Source: Sepioteuthis lessoniana
Taxonomy: Eukaryota > Mollusca > Cephalopoda > Myopsida > Loliginidae
NCBI GenBank assembly: GCA_963585895.1
Contig: CAUZXS010004324.1
Coordinates: forward strand, 1 to 64,000
Direction: 5' to 3'
DNA length: 64,000 bases
Shown in pieces: positions 19,600 to 31,801 of the stretch. Every line of letters begins with the position of its first letter. The first letter of the stretch is position 1. The notes beneath the pieces are model-generated. The model made no database searches. It worked only from the letters and a program-made list of their open reading frames with translations, and was not told where the DNA came from. The position numbers and the translations under genes were made by a program.

Positions 19600-21750
19600 C
19601 ATTACTGTTCCACATTAACTCAGTTATGTAAGTTTTCAAAATTTTAGCATCATTGTAGAGTGACTACATATATATTGTTTAGATTCATCTGTCAATTTTT
19701 CTTTAAAAATGTAAATATTTTTATAGTCTATTGCTAATGTAATAATGCTTTATCATAGAAAAATTGTTATATAAAAAAATTACAGGTGTTATAATTCTAT
19801 TTTTAAATGAATATTTACAACCAAATTTTTCTCAGATGATTTTGACACCAAAGTAAAAAATAAAATTAGTAAATAAACACTATAAAGCTTTTGATAAGTT
19901 TAATTTTATTAACCAAATCTTTGTATTTTTCTTTAGAAAGAGAAGAGAAAATTCAGATTTAAAAATTTGCCAAGGGAGTACCAATCATCAAAAATCATCT
20001 CCCCCACCCCTGCCACCTCAACTGTTTATATGATGTGAACTAGATTTTACAAACCAGAAAAAAGATTAATGAAAAAAAGTAACAGTAAAACAGTATCTGG
20101 AAAAAATCAGTTAATTGTCTAATTTTCACGACTTATTCATTTGTACAGAAATTTGTTTATAAAATAGGTTTTGAGTAAGAAAAATTATCAGAAATATTTT
20201 TTAGTCTGTTGTTCTTATAATCAAACTGGAAGTGTTCACTTCAACAGACATTGCTCATATCACAAAAACAAACCAAAATAGCAACCATTTCCACAAACTC
20301 ACTTCCGGATCTAATGTGAGAAAAATGGGTAATAAAAAAAAAGAGTTACAGAATATTTTTTGATCAATTGGTAAGAGTTCCTGACTTTCAAGAATGCAGA
20401 TTCCTGAGCCAATTTGAGCCAGTCTTCCTGTATTTCAACAACTCGAATTTTACTCAGCAGACAGAAACGGATTCGTCTCTGGTGGTGACACACATCAGAG
20501 ACCTCAGGAGCAACTAGCAACCTTTGAAGAAATCCTGAGTTGTCACTAAAGATTGGTATTGGTGACACCAATGACTAACTAGCAGAAGGTTGAAGAATTC
20601 TTGATGCAATAACCAAATGATATTATGTAATAACTGCTAATCCCAGTAATCTAATGATAATAAAGTCATTTCTTTATTTTATACAAGTCTCATTTTCCTT
20701 GTGTTATCTCTCAGTTTTTCTTTGTTTTTTTTTTTTTGTCAGTGCAAGTTATGTTCCCCAAACATGACATATATACAAAGCCAACCTTCCATCGTCGGTA
20801 CTATATCTCCTGCAACAAATCCATTAAACCCAACCCTCATTTAAATCTCAGCAATCTCAATAAATCATATTTCAAAAGAAAATTACATTTAATTGAAATT
20901 TTGATCGATTGAAGGTTGGAAAACTTTTAGCCATTTTTTTTTTAAATCAAATATATTATTTAATTGTGAAGGGAAAATTTTCTGAAAAATTAGTTTTAGA
21001 AATATTCTTCATCTTATTAATTAATTCTGTTGTTTTAAAATTCTTTATTTAATTCATGATCATTTTAAGTTTCTATTCCACATTAACTCAGTTCTATATA
21101 TAATGTTTGTCAATGTCATACCACAGAAGAGTGTGGATGAGAGAATATCCGTGCTAACTACTCTCCTTTAGGTTTCTTTCCTGCCCAAATAGTTGCACTA
21201 AAAATGTATTATTCCCAAAATCAACCTTGACAAAATTTAGTCAATAATCAATAATCATCATCTTTTGTCATTTTAAGTTTACTTCCTAAATCATCTCATG
21301 ATGGCTGTGACGATTGATCTTACCGGCAAGGCCCCAATTTCATCTCTCCAACTTTAGTCTGGTTGTCTCTTATTATTCATTGGCTATCAGTTAACCAACT
21401 TTTTACACTATTTGTTATCTTCCAGTTTAAGAATGTATTTTGCTATTTTTTGTCTTTTTGTTAGTTTTATGATATTTCTTCTCATTTGCTCTTGAATCCA
21501 CACCAACCTTCTTCCAACCCTTACATATGAATTATTCTTCCCATTGCAGTTTTCATTTGATATTTATTATAATTCTGAATTTGTTTTTAAGTGATTTAGA
21601 TCATTTCCATGTGTTATACTAATACTGCAAGATGCATTCATTAACAACATAATAAGGGTTCATACTAAAAAAGTGGAGCAGAATGAAATACTAAGAAAAT
21701 AGTTGGTCTGAAGATTGCCTTTTGGTATGAAACTCAAATTACCATATGAT
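19600..21750. other. Unassigned AT-rich DNA
   Basis: No SINE or transposon block is recognised. 20330-20570 is GC-richer, and in the plus frame it reads short coding-like pieces (VPDFQECRFLSQFEPVFLYF) that match nothing I know. The rest is ordinary non-coding sequence. Confidence 0.4.
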
Positions 21751-21755
21751 GGTAA

Positions 21756-21760
<5 letters not shown>

Positions 21761-21795
<35 letters not shown>
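21761..21795. repeat. (TA)n microsatellite
   Basis: Abuts the tail end of the family A SINE at 21796. Confidence 0.95.
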
Positions 21796-21800
<5 letters not shown>

Positions 21801-22058
21801 TCAATCCCTCCACAGGATGTGACACAAAGTCAATTTTTGGGCGGAGTTTAATAGGTTTAAATTCAGGGTTTTTCATCTTCTAGACTAGTCGCCATAGCAA
21901 GGTTAAAGATCTCAGTCTGCCTTACTATTTACCCATTGGTTGAAAGGAGAATAATTGAATTCATACATTTCTCAAGTGTATTAGTGCTATGTGAAATACA
22001 AATAGTTTCATCCAGGATTTTAACTCAGGTTCCAGTGTCCATTTCCTTGAATAGTAAA
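21796..22058 (-). repeat. SINE family A
   Basis: Tail at the left (TCAATCCCTCCACAGGATGT), central block at about 21930-21985, and head remnant at the right (TTTAACTCAGGTTCCAGTG). The 5' end runs into a (CT)n(TA)n microsatellite at 22062-22109. Confidence 0.8.
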
Positions 22059-22061
22059 ATT

Positions 22062-22108
<47 letters not shown>

Positions 22109-22109
22109 G
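22062..22109. repeat. (CT)n(TA)n microsatellite
   Basis: CT units followed by TA units next to a SINE A head. Confidence 0.95.
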
Positions 22110-22229
22110 TATTTGAAAAGTATACTGAATCAACACTTTGAAATCAATCTTCTTGAAGAAAGCTTAATAAAATTATCACAAACAAAATCTAAAAATAAAT
22201 GAAGAATGTCAAATTCATCAAGTATTATG

Positions 22230-22468
22230 TATTTAGGTTTCTATTCTTTGTTTGATGGTATATCAACCTTAGTGGATTATTTAATTCCAAAGCTGTCCTT
22301 GTAGAAGGACAATAGTGCTATTTAACCCATAGCTGGGAGTATAGGGAAAATCACACCTTTGCCAAGTAGTTAAAAAATTAACATTATAGAGTAAAATAAA
22401 TTCAAACTTGCTTACTACAATGCCACAGTCCTGCATTTTAGACACAATGCCATGGGGACTCCCTCAGT
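22230..22468 (-). repeat. SINE family C, diverged
   Basis: Tail at the left (TTTGTTTGATGGTATATCAA), central block at about 22325-22360, and head at the right (complement of CCATGGCATTGTGTC). Several small gaps relative to the younger copies. Confidence 0.75.
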
Positions 22469-22469
22469 T

Positions 22470-23090
22470 TATATTGGCAGCAGTTTTTAATACAAATTTG
22501 AGTAAAGATGATAGCCAAATTACAAAATGTTATCTTACATTTTATCAATAATTGAGATATTTCATCTATTTATTTATCTAACTTTTATGATATAATGGCC
22601 ACTAAAAGAATGGTGTATCCTTTAGCACAGGACAGCCAAACCAAGTCTTTTTAAAAATTTCTTTTCCAGATTAAGCTACATTTTAATGCATGTGGATAAC
22701 CTGGTGGAGTGGCTGCATTTCTGTGGATGCCAATTTGATTTTCTTTCTGGAAAAATCAGATCTTCATGATCAATTTTATGCCCAAACATTCAAGATGTTC
22801 TCTCCATACTTTAAAACACTATGTAATGTCAAGGGAGTTCACATTAGCCAAGGGATCAATAAGTAGCAAATAAAGAGAATTATGATGGGGTGATAAAAAG
22901 TTCTCATCCTGACCAAGATGGGAATGACCAGAGCCATTAAATGTACATGCCATTCAACATATTTAACCCACAGGTCAACACAGTTGTCTTACTGTTCCAA
23001 TTTTTTAAAAACTTTTTCAAAGAATTCAATAACAATTTTAAAAACAAGGGCCATTTCCTTCTTGGTTAGGCCCAAAACTTTTCATGACCT
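22470..23090. other. Unassigned DNA with possible coding relic on the minus strand
   Basis: On the minus strand about 22600-23090 gives short coding-like runs (ALVFKIVIEFFEKVFKKLEQ) broken by stops. The family is not recognised. It may be a transposon ORF relic. Confidence 0.3.
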
Positions 23091-23094
23091 CATT

Positions 23095-23095
<1 letters not shown>

Positions 23096-23156
<61 letters not shown>
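23096..23156. repeat. (TA)n(TGTA)n microsatellite
   Basis: TA units followed by five TGTA units. Confidence 0.95.
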
Positions 23157-23157
<1 letters not shown>

Positions 23158-23555
23158 ATTATGATATAGGGTGACTTGGGAACCAGGTCATGCAGGCCAT
23201 TATGCAGGCGAATTTGAAAGGCGGAAAAGGAAAAAGAGAGCCTTACTTTGTGCCCCTAAAAAATTATTTACCTTCCTTCATCAGTGGATTTGATGTGAAC
23301 TAATTTTCATGAGAAAATACCCTTCTACCAACGAGCCCTATTTCAGACTTGATACCCCCTCCAGTGGACAATGTCTCCTCCACCATTAATAATACCCTGG
23401 TGATGATGATGACCACTATTGGTTATGAGAGAAAATAATAAAATCTACAAGTAAGGTGTTATTAAAATTAATTTGTAAATTAATTCAGTCCTTCATTTAT
23501 TTTTAGCAAAGTCATCAGTCACTTTGTTGCAAAAAGAATCAGCACTATGTTCTAA

Positions 23556-24005
23556 CTACAATTTTTTTAAAAGGTTTTTATTTATAAACTGCTCTTCACT
23601 TTGGGAACATGTCATATAATTATTTACATGCTTTAATAAAAAAAAACAGTCTCTCATAGGAAGCCAATGTGGCAGTTGTAGAAATTTGGTTACTCCTCCA
23701 AAGGTGGGTTTAGTTGAAGTTCCTGTATTATCTCTGTGGCTTCTTGTGTGCTTGACACTTGCTTTGTGAAATCTGCGGCATAAACTGGTTTTAGCTTGCA
23801 TTTCAGTCCATCTGAATCCAATATATCTTGTATACATCCAAAATTGTAAACACTTCCATTGGAAAAATTTTTTGTAAGCATAAAAATGACTCAGATTTAA
23901 CAATTCAATGAATCTGAACTCTCCCATTGTTTTAAATCTTTGCACAACATGAACAATAGTTTCATTCAAAATGTAGTTCAGAATCAAATAATACAAATTT
24001 GTCAT
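23556..24005 (-). pseudogene. Unidentified coding-like segment
   Basis: The 149-codon open frame is the longest in the window not made of simple repeats. Its first 40 residues (ILNETIVHVVQRFKTMGEFR) look like protein. From about 23880 a second frame looks more natural (CIQDILDSDGLKCKLKPVYA, TQEATEIIQELQLNPPLEE), which suggests one frameshift in an old ORF. I do not recognise the family. It may derive from a hAT- or zinc-finger-type transposon gene or a host exon. No splice or promoter evidence supports an active gene. Confidence 0.35.
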
Positions 24006-24299
24006 TTAAATTTGTCCAACAATAATTTCTTTGAACAGACTGGGCTTACACAAGGCAATAAAACATTGTTACTTCAGTAGAGTATCTGCTGGCTTAATAT
24101 AGCTGGAAAGCAAACAAAAGAATTTCTGCCTTTTGGTGGCTTTCTCTCTGTGATCCACCACTTTATTATTCTGACTCTTTTTCATATACCCAGCTTGAAG
24201 GGAATAATAAAACTGGGAAGACTAAAGCCATGACTTTTTTTGACCATGCTGAGAAAACAAGCAGAAATATTTTTGCTTTTCTGTAACTCTCTTTCACCT

Positions 24300-24720
24300 A
24301 CCTAATCTTATGTTCTGTTTCTCATGTGTAATATTATGAATGGGTGCTGTCGTCAATCAGTGAAGGTGTCACGAGACTAGCGTGTGCGGGCAGAATGACC
24401 TGCAAAGTTAGATATGATTTTAAAATAATCACAGATGAACAATCACATGTTCCACGACAGTTTCACTGGTGACATCGAACATTCAGGGATCTTCGATTTG
24501 TTCCCCAAAATCTCTATATAAGAAAACAAGTCACAAGATTTTGGCAGAGTTGAAGGCAGTTGTCAAAATGGGTGCGTTAAAGGTTCCAAGGCCCCGACCC
24601 GTCCTACCCCAGTCTGCTATGACCTATCTGTCAGGTGTGTGTCAACAGTCAGCTCTCTCCCACATCGCCGACACCACCAAGAGGAAGAGAGAAGAAGAAC
24701 GTAACTAAAATGAACTTTTT
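24300..24720 (+). other. GC-richer unassigned segment, possibly LTR-derived
   Basis: 24355-24400 (CGAGACTAGCGTGTGCGGGC) and 24580-24690 (AAGGCCCCGACCCGTCCTAC) are much richer in GC than the surroundings. CTGGTGACATCGAAC at about 24465 has the look of a primer-binding region after an LTR end. No repeat partner was found in the window. Confidence 0.3.
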
Positions 24721-25860
24721 TCGAGTTGCAATGATCATAGCTAAGTGAATAATAAATGACTGCTATATTTTCTTCCCTTACCTTCGAGTTTGAGTATTTC
24801 TTTTTCTGTGGACTTCTTTCTTTAAAGCACAACACGTTGGTCCTATGTTATACGTGCAGCCTACTCAAAGACAATAGGGAAGCTACTTAATTCATTGTTT
24901 TTACTTGCATCTTTTCTTGCTAAACCCACAAGCATTTTCTCTGCTTAAATTCCCTGAATAATATTCCTTGTAACAATTATCCTAACGAAATACTAAATGT
25001 TCTAATAAAAACCCACAATTGGTTTAACTCCTGAAATTTAATGAAGAATATTGAAAAGATCTACTACTCCGAGCTGTTTTGATGGTAGATGTAATTTTTG
25101 TCTGGACGAAAAAATGCAAATTATGTTATACCCTGATCCTGGTAACTTATTAAATCAGAGATGTGATTTAATAGCTAGATGTAGGCAAAAAAATAAATCT
25201 CGACTATTTTTAAAAAAATTAAGCGAATAATTAAGAAAATAAATAAATAGAAAATGAATAACTATGATTTATTAAATTGGTAAAGATATTGGAATTTGTA
25301 ATTTATATAAGTGAGCTTTATTCTATTGTAATTTGGGGTGGTTTGGCCATAATTAACATTAGTTTTAGTTGTTTTTGTTTTTTATTATAAAAAATGATAT
25401 ACTAAATTTAGATTGTCAGAATAATTTTGTTATAAATGTTTGAATTTTTGACATGTGTTACTGTAACTGTTATTGTTGTCTCTGTTTGATTTTGAGTAGG
25501 ATGACATCGGATGTAGTTTTGCTTGTCATAATTCTTGCTACTTATTGTTACTTGAAGGTTTAGGCTAGCTTTAATACATAGGAGAAATAGTGCTTTTTGG
25601 GGGTTTTTTGTCTGGTTGTAAATGTGTAAAATTTATTTTATTTCCATTTCGTATTTGATCTGATGAAGTCCTGTTAATTCTTTTTAGAGCATTGATTTAT
25701 ATCAATGCTTTTAACAGGATGGAAATAAATTTATTATCCTGATGTGACCAATTGTAGGTTATTTTTGGAAAAAAATTTATTTGCGCTGTGAATTTTATTT
25801 ACATTGAGTTCTTTTATTTGTCCTGATTGGAATTATTCCCTATGCTGGATTTACAGGATT
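24720..25860. other. Unassigned AT-rich DNA
   Basis: About 1.1 kb without a recognised feature. A T-rich region at 25600-25760 contains CTGTTAATTC...TTAACAGGATGG, a weak inverted pair. Confidence 0.45.
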
Positions 25861-25861
25861 G

Positions 25862-26418
25862 AATAATATTTTAAATATCAACCGAAAAAGACATCGATAC
25901 ACGACTAATGAAAGCATGGACAGCTATTGATAGGCTCTCGATCATATGGAAATCAGACCTGACCGATAAAATGAAACTCAGTTTCTTCCAGGCAGCGGTT
26001 GTATCAATACTACTATATGGATGCACTACTTGGACGCTAACTAAACGGCTGAAGAAGAAACTAGATGGCAATTACACAAGAACGTTGAGAGCAATATTGA
26101 ACAAGTCCTGGTGTCAACACCCCACAAGACACCAACTATACGGCCACTTGCCTCCCATCACGAAAACTATACAAGTTAGACGAACCAGACACGCAGGACA
26201 CTGCTGGAGAAGGAAGGACGAACTCATCAGTGATGTACTCCTATGGACCCCTGCATATGGCCAAGCAAAAGCAGGATGACCAGCTCGAACATGCATACAG
26301 CAGTTATGTGAAGATACGGGATGTAACCCTGAAGACCTGCCAAAAGCGATGAATGAGAAGTGGCGAGAGAGGGCCAGGGATATCCATGCTAGCAGCACGA
26401 CTTGATGATGATGATGAT
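25862..26418 (+). pseudogene. RTE-clade LINE, 3' end (5'-truncated)
   Basis: Encodes the C-terminus of an RTE reverse transcriptase: KAWTAIDRLSIIWKSDLTDK, FFQAAVVSILLYGCTTWTLT, LRAILNKSWCQHPTRHQLYG, TRHAGHCWRRKDELISDVLL (25890-26279), then after one stop RTCIQQLCEDTGCNPEDLPK. It ends at a short (GAT)n tail, as RTE/BovB elements do. The 5' truncation removes the catalytic palm. The single in-frame stop and intact remainder suggest it is fairly young. Confidence 0.88.
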
Positions 26419-26474
26419 ATATATAGTTTGATATATTTATTAATAAAGAGTGTTTAATATTGATGATAAGCATA

Positions 26475-26590
26475 TATATCTCAGGACAGTGTAAGAGTCA
26501 ATGGCACTTGTTGATTTGGTCTGCTGATCACATTGGCAAGAAAGTGACAGTCACCAAGGACCTTTGACTATACTTACATTATCCTAACTT
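26475..26590. mobile_element. Foldback MITE-like repeat (family G), copy 2
   Basis: The left arm (GACAGTGTAAGAGTCAATGG) and right arm (complement of AAGGACCTTTGACTATAC) fold around TTGGCAAGAAAGTGACAG. It has the same layout as 1145-1258 and 54530-54670. Confidence 0.5.
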
Positions 26591-26599
26591 TATGTATAT

Positions 26600-27370
26600 A
26601 TTATTCTAGTTGAAAATAAACAGAAACATCCTGATATTTTATTTTTATCCTAGATACATTATATATACAGGTCTGATTAATGTTGATAAACCCTTTATTT
26701 TACATGTATTGCTCTGTATTTGTGACTATTTACTTTAATCCAACAATATTACCAGAATGTTTAATCTTGACTTAATTAAAACACATATTCAAGGTGTTGC
26801 AATTTTATCTCCCATCAATATAAGTTCAGATTTGTATAATAGAAAAAAAAAAGAAAGGATTTATATCAAGATTTATTAACTAAAAACATCAAAACTTTTT
26901 CATTCTGATGATTTCATTATAAAAGTAAAGGGACAGAGCATTTATAGGAGGAAATCACAGTTGCCAAAAAATTCAAAAATACATTTTACTATGTGAACAG
27001 ATATAGTGAAATAGTGAATATGATATGAGTTCACTAAGTTAATAATTAAATACTTATCTATGTTCTGCCAGAAAACTTTACTTGAGAAACATGTCTAGAG
27101 GCTATAAAGGATACATATCAGCTTCTCTCCCAGAATAATTTATGAAAGTTCATTTTGGGTGATGGGTGGAATTTGTTGCTAAAAAAGATGGAGGTTAATC
27201 ATTGTGCTATAAAGGGAAATCATTAAGGTAACATTTGTACTTGAAAGTTGAATTAGATGATTTAACCATTAAATTTTGCAAATTTCAGTGATCCATTTCT
27301 ATTTTAAAATGGTTGAAAAAAAAACCCCATAGAAACGGATTGTCTGTGAAAAATAAAATGAAATACTCTA
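26600..27370. other. Unassigned AT-rich DNA
   Basis: No recognisable repeat or ORF. Confidence 0.5.
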
Positions 27371-27374
27371 AATT

Positions 27375-27605
27375 GTAGCTGTATGGCTATTTACCTCCCA
27401 TCCAAGACCTGCTGAACTTTGTTGGAGAAGTTTGAACAAACTCATAAGCAATGTTCTATGGAATCCTACACATGGACACACCAGTGTTGGCCAACCAGTA
27501 AAAACTTACATTCATCAGCTCTGTGTGGACACTGGATACCGTCTAGAAGACTTGCCAAGAGCAATGACTGATAGGGAAAGATGGCACACCTTGATGATGA
27601 TGACT
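27375..27605 (+). pseudogene. RTE-clade LINE fragment, second subfamily
   Basis: The frame reads LISNVLWNPTHGHTSVGQPV and TYIHQLCVDTGYRLEDLPRA (27444-27570), ending in a GAT-rich tail. The PTHGHTSVG block differs from the PAYGQAKAG of the 25.9-kb copy and so marks another RTE subfamily. Confidence 0.8.
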
Positions 27606-27624
27606 TGTGTAGGAGTCCATTAGT

Positions 27625-27965
27625 GAACATTGTTTATGAGTTTGTCCTTACTTTTCCAGCAGTACCCAGCATGTGTTGCTTGTCTTATTTAGATGGTTTG
27701 TGAGATGGGAGGTAAGAGGCCGTACAGCTGCTGTTTTGTAGGTTGTTTATGAGTTTGTCCTTACTTTTCCAGCTGTGCCCAGCATGTGTTGCTTGTCTTA
27801 CTTGGATGGTTTGTGAGATGGGAGGTAAGAGGTCGTACTGCTGCTGTTTCCAGGATTTGTTCAAAATAGTATGCAGCATTCTTGCCAAGTTCCAATATAG
27901 CCTTTTCTCCCGGCATTTTGTTAAAATCAAAGTTGTGCAACCATACAGTTGTACTGACACAGCTT
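27625..27965 (-). pseudogene. RTE-clade LINE fragment with a 113-bp tandem duplication
   Basis: The minus frame reads SVQLYGCTTLILTKCREKRL, MLHTILNKSWKQQQYDLLPP and TIQVRQATHAGHSWKSKDKL (27960-27740). The segment from TGTTTATGAGTTTGTCC at 27631 repeats at 27744 with a period of 113 bp, so the PPIS...KDKL region is present twice. This local duplication happened after insertion. Confidence 0.8.
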
Positions 27966-28214
27966 CAGCTTGTAAGAATTCTTGTTAGTCAAAGTAGATA
28001 TATTTGATACAACTTAATGTATGTATTGGTGTGCTTGGTACTAATTCAAGTCTACCAAGAATGAATATCTATGATATACTTGTTAAAGTCTAAGTTATCT
28101 AACCTGCTTGCTGTGAATACGTAGTTATGTCCCTTGTCTTGTAGTAATAAACATAGTTGAAATAAAGTTAGTGATAGTATAGCACGTGTTTTGTTGTGTT
28201 GATATGAAGTTGTA

Positions 28215-28375
28215 AAAAAACAATCCTAACACTGAACACAATGGAAGGAAAGACAAGATAAACATATTCATATATTGCAAGAACATTTAACCCTTTATAT
28301 ACATAACATATATACCAATGGTATTAAGAAGTAAGAATACACAAACATATCCCGACAGGTAGAAATGTATATACA
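28215..28375 (+). repeat. Unnamed interspersed repeat H, copy 2
   Basis: Shares ordered blocks with 11650-11800 (GGAAAGACAAGATAAACAT, AATGGTATTAAGAAG, GAATACACAAACAT). Class unknown. Confidence 0.45.
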
Positions 28376-28392
28376 TTGTGCTATGAATAAGC

Positions 28393-28556
28393 AGTATGTG
28401 GAAGGGGTACAAGACAGCTTAGAGGAATAGGGAGGTTCATATCTTTCCCAAGAGTATTTGTTCAAAATTAAACATGATAGTGTGAATGAAGTTTGTACCT
28501 GCTTTCACAGTTCAGTTCCTATCTTAGCCATTTCACCATTGGGGCTCTCCTTACAA
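28393..28556 (-). repeat. SINE family C, head half
   Basis: The right half of the family C unit: central block (GGGAGGTTCATATCTTTCCC) and tRNA-like head (complement of CAATGGTGAAATGG). The tail side is missing. Confidence 0.65.
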
Positions 28557-28762
28557 AAATTGAGAAAAAGCTTACTTGATGAGGGGAAAGTAAAATTAGC
28601 CACCAAACTTTATCATTCCCAGGCAGGATCTGAGACATGTCACATCTTCAAAGAACAGGGTTAAAATGGGATTCTGAGATGCTCATGCCACACCACATGA
28701 TGCACCCAATGGACATACGCATTCTCCACAGGAGATAATTATTTACTGTCTCCTTACATATG

Positions 28763-29690
28763 AATATCATCATCATGTCATGTTGCCAGCACAGATCTCC
28801 CTGACCCTCTCTCACCACCTGTCTCTATCATCCATCTCTCTTGGGAGGTCTTCAAAAGTTATATCCTGTATTGGTACTGAGCTGTTGTATATAGGTTCTT
28901 GCTGGTCATCCTGCCTTGGCTCGTCCATGTGAAGGGGTCCACAGGAGTAAATCGCTTATGAATTCATCTTTACTTCTCCAGCAGTGTCCTGCATGTCTGG
29001 TTTGTCTAACTTTGATAGTTTTTGTGATGGGTGGTAGGTAGCCATACAGCTGCTGTTTTATGGGGTTTTGCCTCCAGGACTTGTTCAATATTGCTTGCAG
29101 CATTCTTGTGTAATTGTTGTCAAGCTTTTTCTCGATACATTTAGTTAACATCCATGTTGTGCATCCATATTGCAGTATCGACATGACTGCTGTTTAGAAA
29201 AAACTGTGTCTTATTTTATCGGTCAGGTCTGACTTCCATATGACTTATAGCTAATCAATAGCTGTTCATGCCTTTGCTAGTTGTGTGTTGATGTCTTTCT
29301 TGGTTGATGAGACAATGCTTTCAAGGTAGGTGAACTTGTCTGCTAATTTCAAAGGCCCACCCTTTAGTGTGGAGATGTCGCCTCTTTGATTAAAGCACAT
29401 GTATTCCGTCTTGTGTGCGTTGTCATGGAGGCCTATGCCAGTAGCTGCTCGTTCCAGACTATGTAGCAGGGATTTGGCTTGGGTTGGTATATTTGCCAGA
29501 AGCACTATGTCATCAGCGTAGTCCGCCTCCATAATTGTTTGTGCGGGCTATCTTCCGCTTCATTCCTTTGCCAGCTTGAAATCATTTTCTTTCATTAAAT
29601 CAATAATTCTAAGCGTGTCTCCTTGTAGCACACCTGCTACAATGTCGAAGTAATCTGTGTCTCCATCCGGAGAAATACAAAAGTAAAAGT
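28763..29690 (-). pseudogene. RTE-clade LINE, longest copy, with YADD motif
   Basis: Minus-strand order: DYFDIVAGVLQGDTL (RT motif B region, about 29660-29620), then a deletion joins directly to DLMKENDFKLAKE (about 29600-29565). The YADDIVLLANIPTQAKSLLH block follows (catalytic motif C, about 29522-29460), then HKTEYMCFNQRGDISTLKGG, YGCTTWMLTKCIEKKLDNNY, NKSWRQNPIKQQLYGYLPPI and LLLWTPSHGRAKAG (about 28906). The 3' end lies at a short GAT repeat. Stops and frame changes break it. By family knowledge the RT and AP endonuclease of RTE elements often mobilise SINEs. Confidence 0.88.
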
Positions 29691-29699
29691 CCACATATG

Positions 29700-31500
29700 A
29701 ATATATGCATATAATATATAACATCAAATTAAAAATAACGTTTCCTGTATTTAATATCAATAACTCTACCAGTAAGTATTTTAAAACTATTTTCCATCGA
29801 TAGTATCCCCAAAAAAAACCATAAATGAATTCTCATATTTAAAGCTTTATTATAATCTGAGATAACATCATCATAATTTATGTCTAGTCTTAAATTTATG
29901 TCAGAACAAAATAATTAATAGAAGCAAATTTCCATCCATATTGACAATCTAAATATTATCTTCCCTCCCCTTAATCTTTTCTTTGTCCATCCTCTCTTCC
30001 CTTCTTCTTCACCTTATCTCTCTTACCTCCTCTTTTTTCTCTTCACCTTCATCTCTCTTCTCTTCCAACATTTTTTTCTCCACTCCAGCATATTTCAGAT
30101 ACCTCTCCATCTTTCTCTACCCTTTTAAATTTTATTAAAGAGTTTAGTTACACAGAAAAGTGGCGAAGACTGCATCTATATTTATAATTAAAAGTGTGAC
30201 GCACGCAAATACTAAATATGTAAGTAAACAGTTACAAAAAAGTATATAAATTGTACAGACTCTTTATGTACTTCTCGATCAAAATATAATCGTTATCTTG
30301 TTTTGTTTTGTTTTTTTGATTTTTACCTTCATTGAGCTTTTAATATTTTATCTTCTTTTTCTACTATTTACAGCTTTTAATATAATCAAAATAAGATCAA
30401 GTTTTCTTGCTTGAACTAGTTTATATTTTTCATATAAGATTTTCAGTTGTTTTCAGATATACCAACAGTGTTATCATTTTTAATCAACAGAAAGTCTATC
30501 AGAAACTGCTTAAGATCTCCTGCATGTTTCTTGAAGTTTATGTAATACTAAAGAATATGGTAGCTTTTGAAGATCCTAGCCCTTCTGAAAGATTACAGTT
30601 TCCAGTAGTCAAGTTCTCTCTTGTGGGATTAATTGCCTTTTCCAGCAGAATAACTTTCATGATAACCACTAAGAGGCTACACAATTAGTGACCAGAGTGA
30701 CACATCTGAATACTAAAAGAAAAAGGTGTGAATTTTACCCTCTTTCAATTTAACATACTTTAAGAGAAAGACAGTTTTCATCCATCCATGTTGACAACCC
30801 CCCAGGGACCTGGCTCTGTGACATGCTACACAATAATGAAAGCTTTCATAAATTACAGATATGTCTATTAAAACCTGATATTACCAAAAACATAATCAAA
30901 AGAAAATTAGCAAGCAGTTAATGAATTATCATCTATTTTTATTACAAACATATTTTCAGGTACACACATTTTCCTTTTGTGAGCCCTCATTCCTATTTGG
31001 CTTACACGTCAATAAAAGTTGTTAAGTTAAAAGAATTGTCTTTTGGATTTATTCTTAAATGGAACATAATATCTAAATTTTGAAATGTAGATTTGTAAAG
31101 ATGACAAGTAAATGATAACATTACCAAAATCAATTCTCTACAAAAGGATAAACCCGGTGTTCCAAGTATTATAATAACCTCTCCACTTCTTAACATCTTA
31201 AAACATCATGATCAGTCACTAATGTCTGCTTCTTGGTTTAGTTTTAGGGTACAAGTCACTACTCTTAAAATGATTAAATTAGCTTTAGAGAGAACAGTCA
31301 GATATTGTTTTATTTCATTGTACTTACCAAATTCTGAGAGCAGCTTCAGTTATTCTGAGGTCCAGTGATGCCTCAAATTACCAGAATTTCTGTGCTTTTA
31401 TCTGTTATCATGTTATCTGAATTAAAATATACAGTTGAATAGTGCGTGTGTATATAAATATACTCTCTCTCTCAATACATATATATATATATATTGAGAG
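29700..31500. other. Unassigned DNA with a polypyrimidine tract
   Basis: 29953-30125 is a long, strongly C/T-biased tract (CCCTCCCC, CTCTCTTACCTCCTC). The rest is AT-rich. The 93-codon frame at 30407 has no family resemblance. Confidence 0.5.
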
Positions 31501-31510
31501 AGAGGGAGAT

Positions 31511-31785
31511 ACATTTGTGGTCTAATGGTTACTGTCATAGGAAATGGACATGGTGACCAAGTTCAAATCCTAGACGTGGTGGTTTGCATTATACATAGCA
31601 CTAATATTCTTGGGAAAGGTATGAATCCTACTATCCTCCCTCCAACTCTAGGTAGATAGTAGGGCAGACTGGACTCTTTAACCTTGGTATGGTAACTGGT
31701 CTAGGAGAAAGAAAACTGAATTCAAACTTGTTAAACTCTACTTAAAATTGTTTAACATCCTGCTTGTGGAGGATGGGTTGGTAAG
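31511..31785 (+). repeat. SINE family A
   Basis: Plus-strand full-length copy: head (GGTCTAATGGTTACTGTCAT, AAGTTCAAATCCTAGACG), central block (TTCTTGGGAAAGGTATGAAT), and tail (CATCCTGCTTGTGGAGG). It lies between (GAGA)n/(TA)n and (GT)n runs. Confidence 0.85.
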
Positions 31786-31801
31786 TGTGTGTGTATATAT
31801 A

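Noticed and set aside
24300-24720. Host exon or LTR leader (79-codon frame at 24469)
   Set aside because: GC-rich but too short, with no family match, splice context or repeat partner. It is listed only as unassigned.
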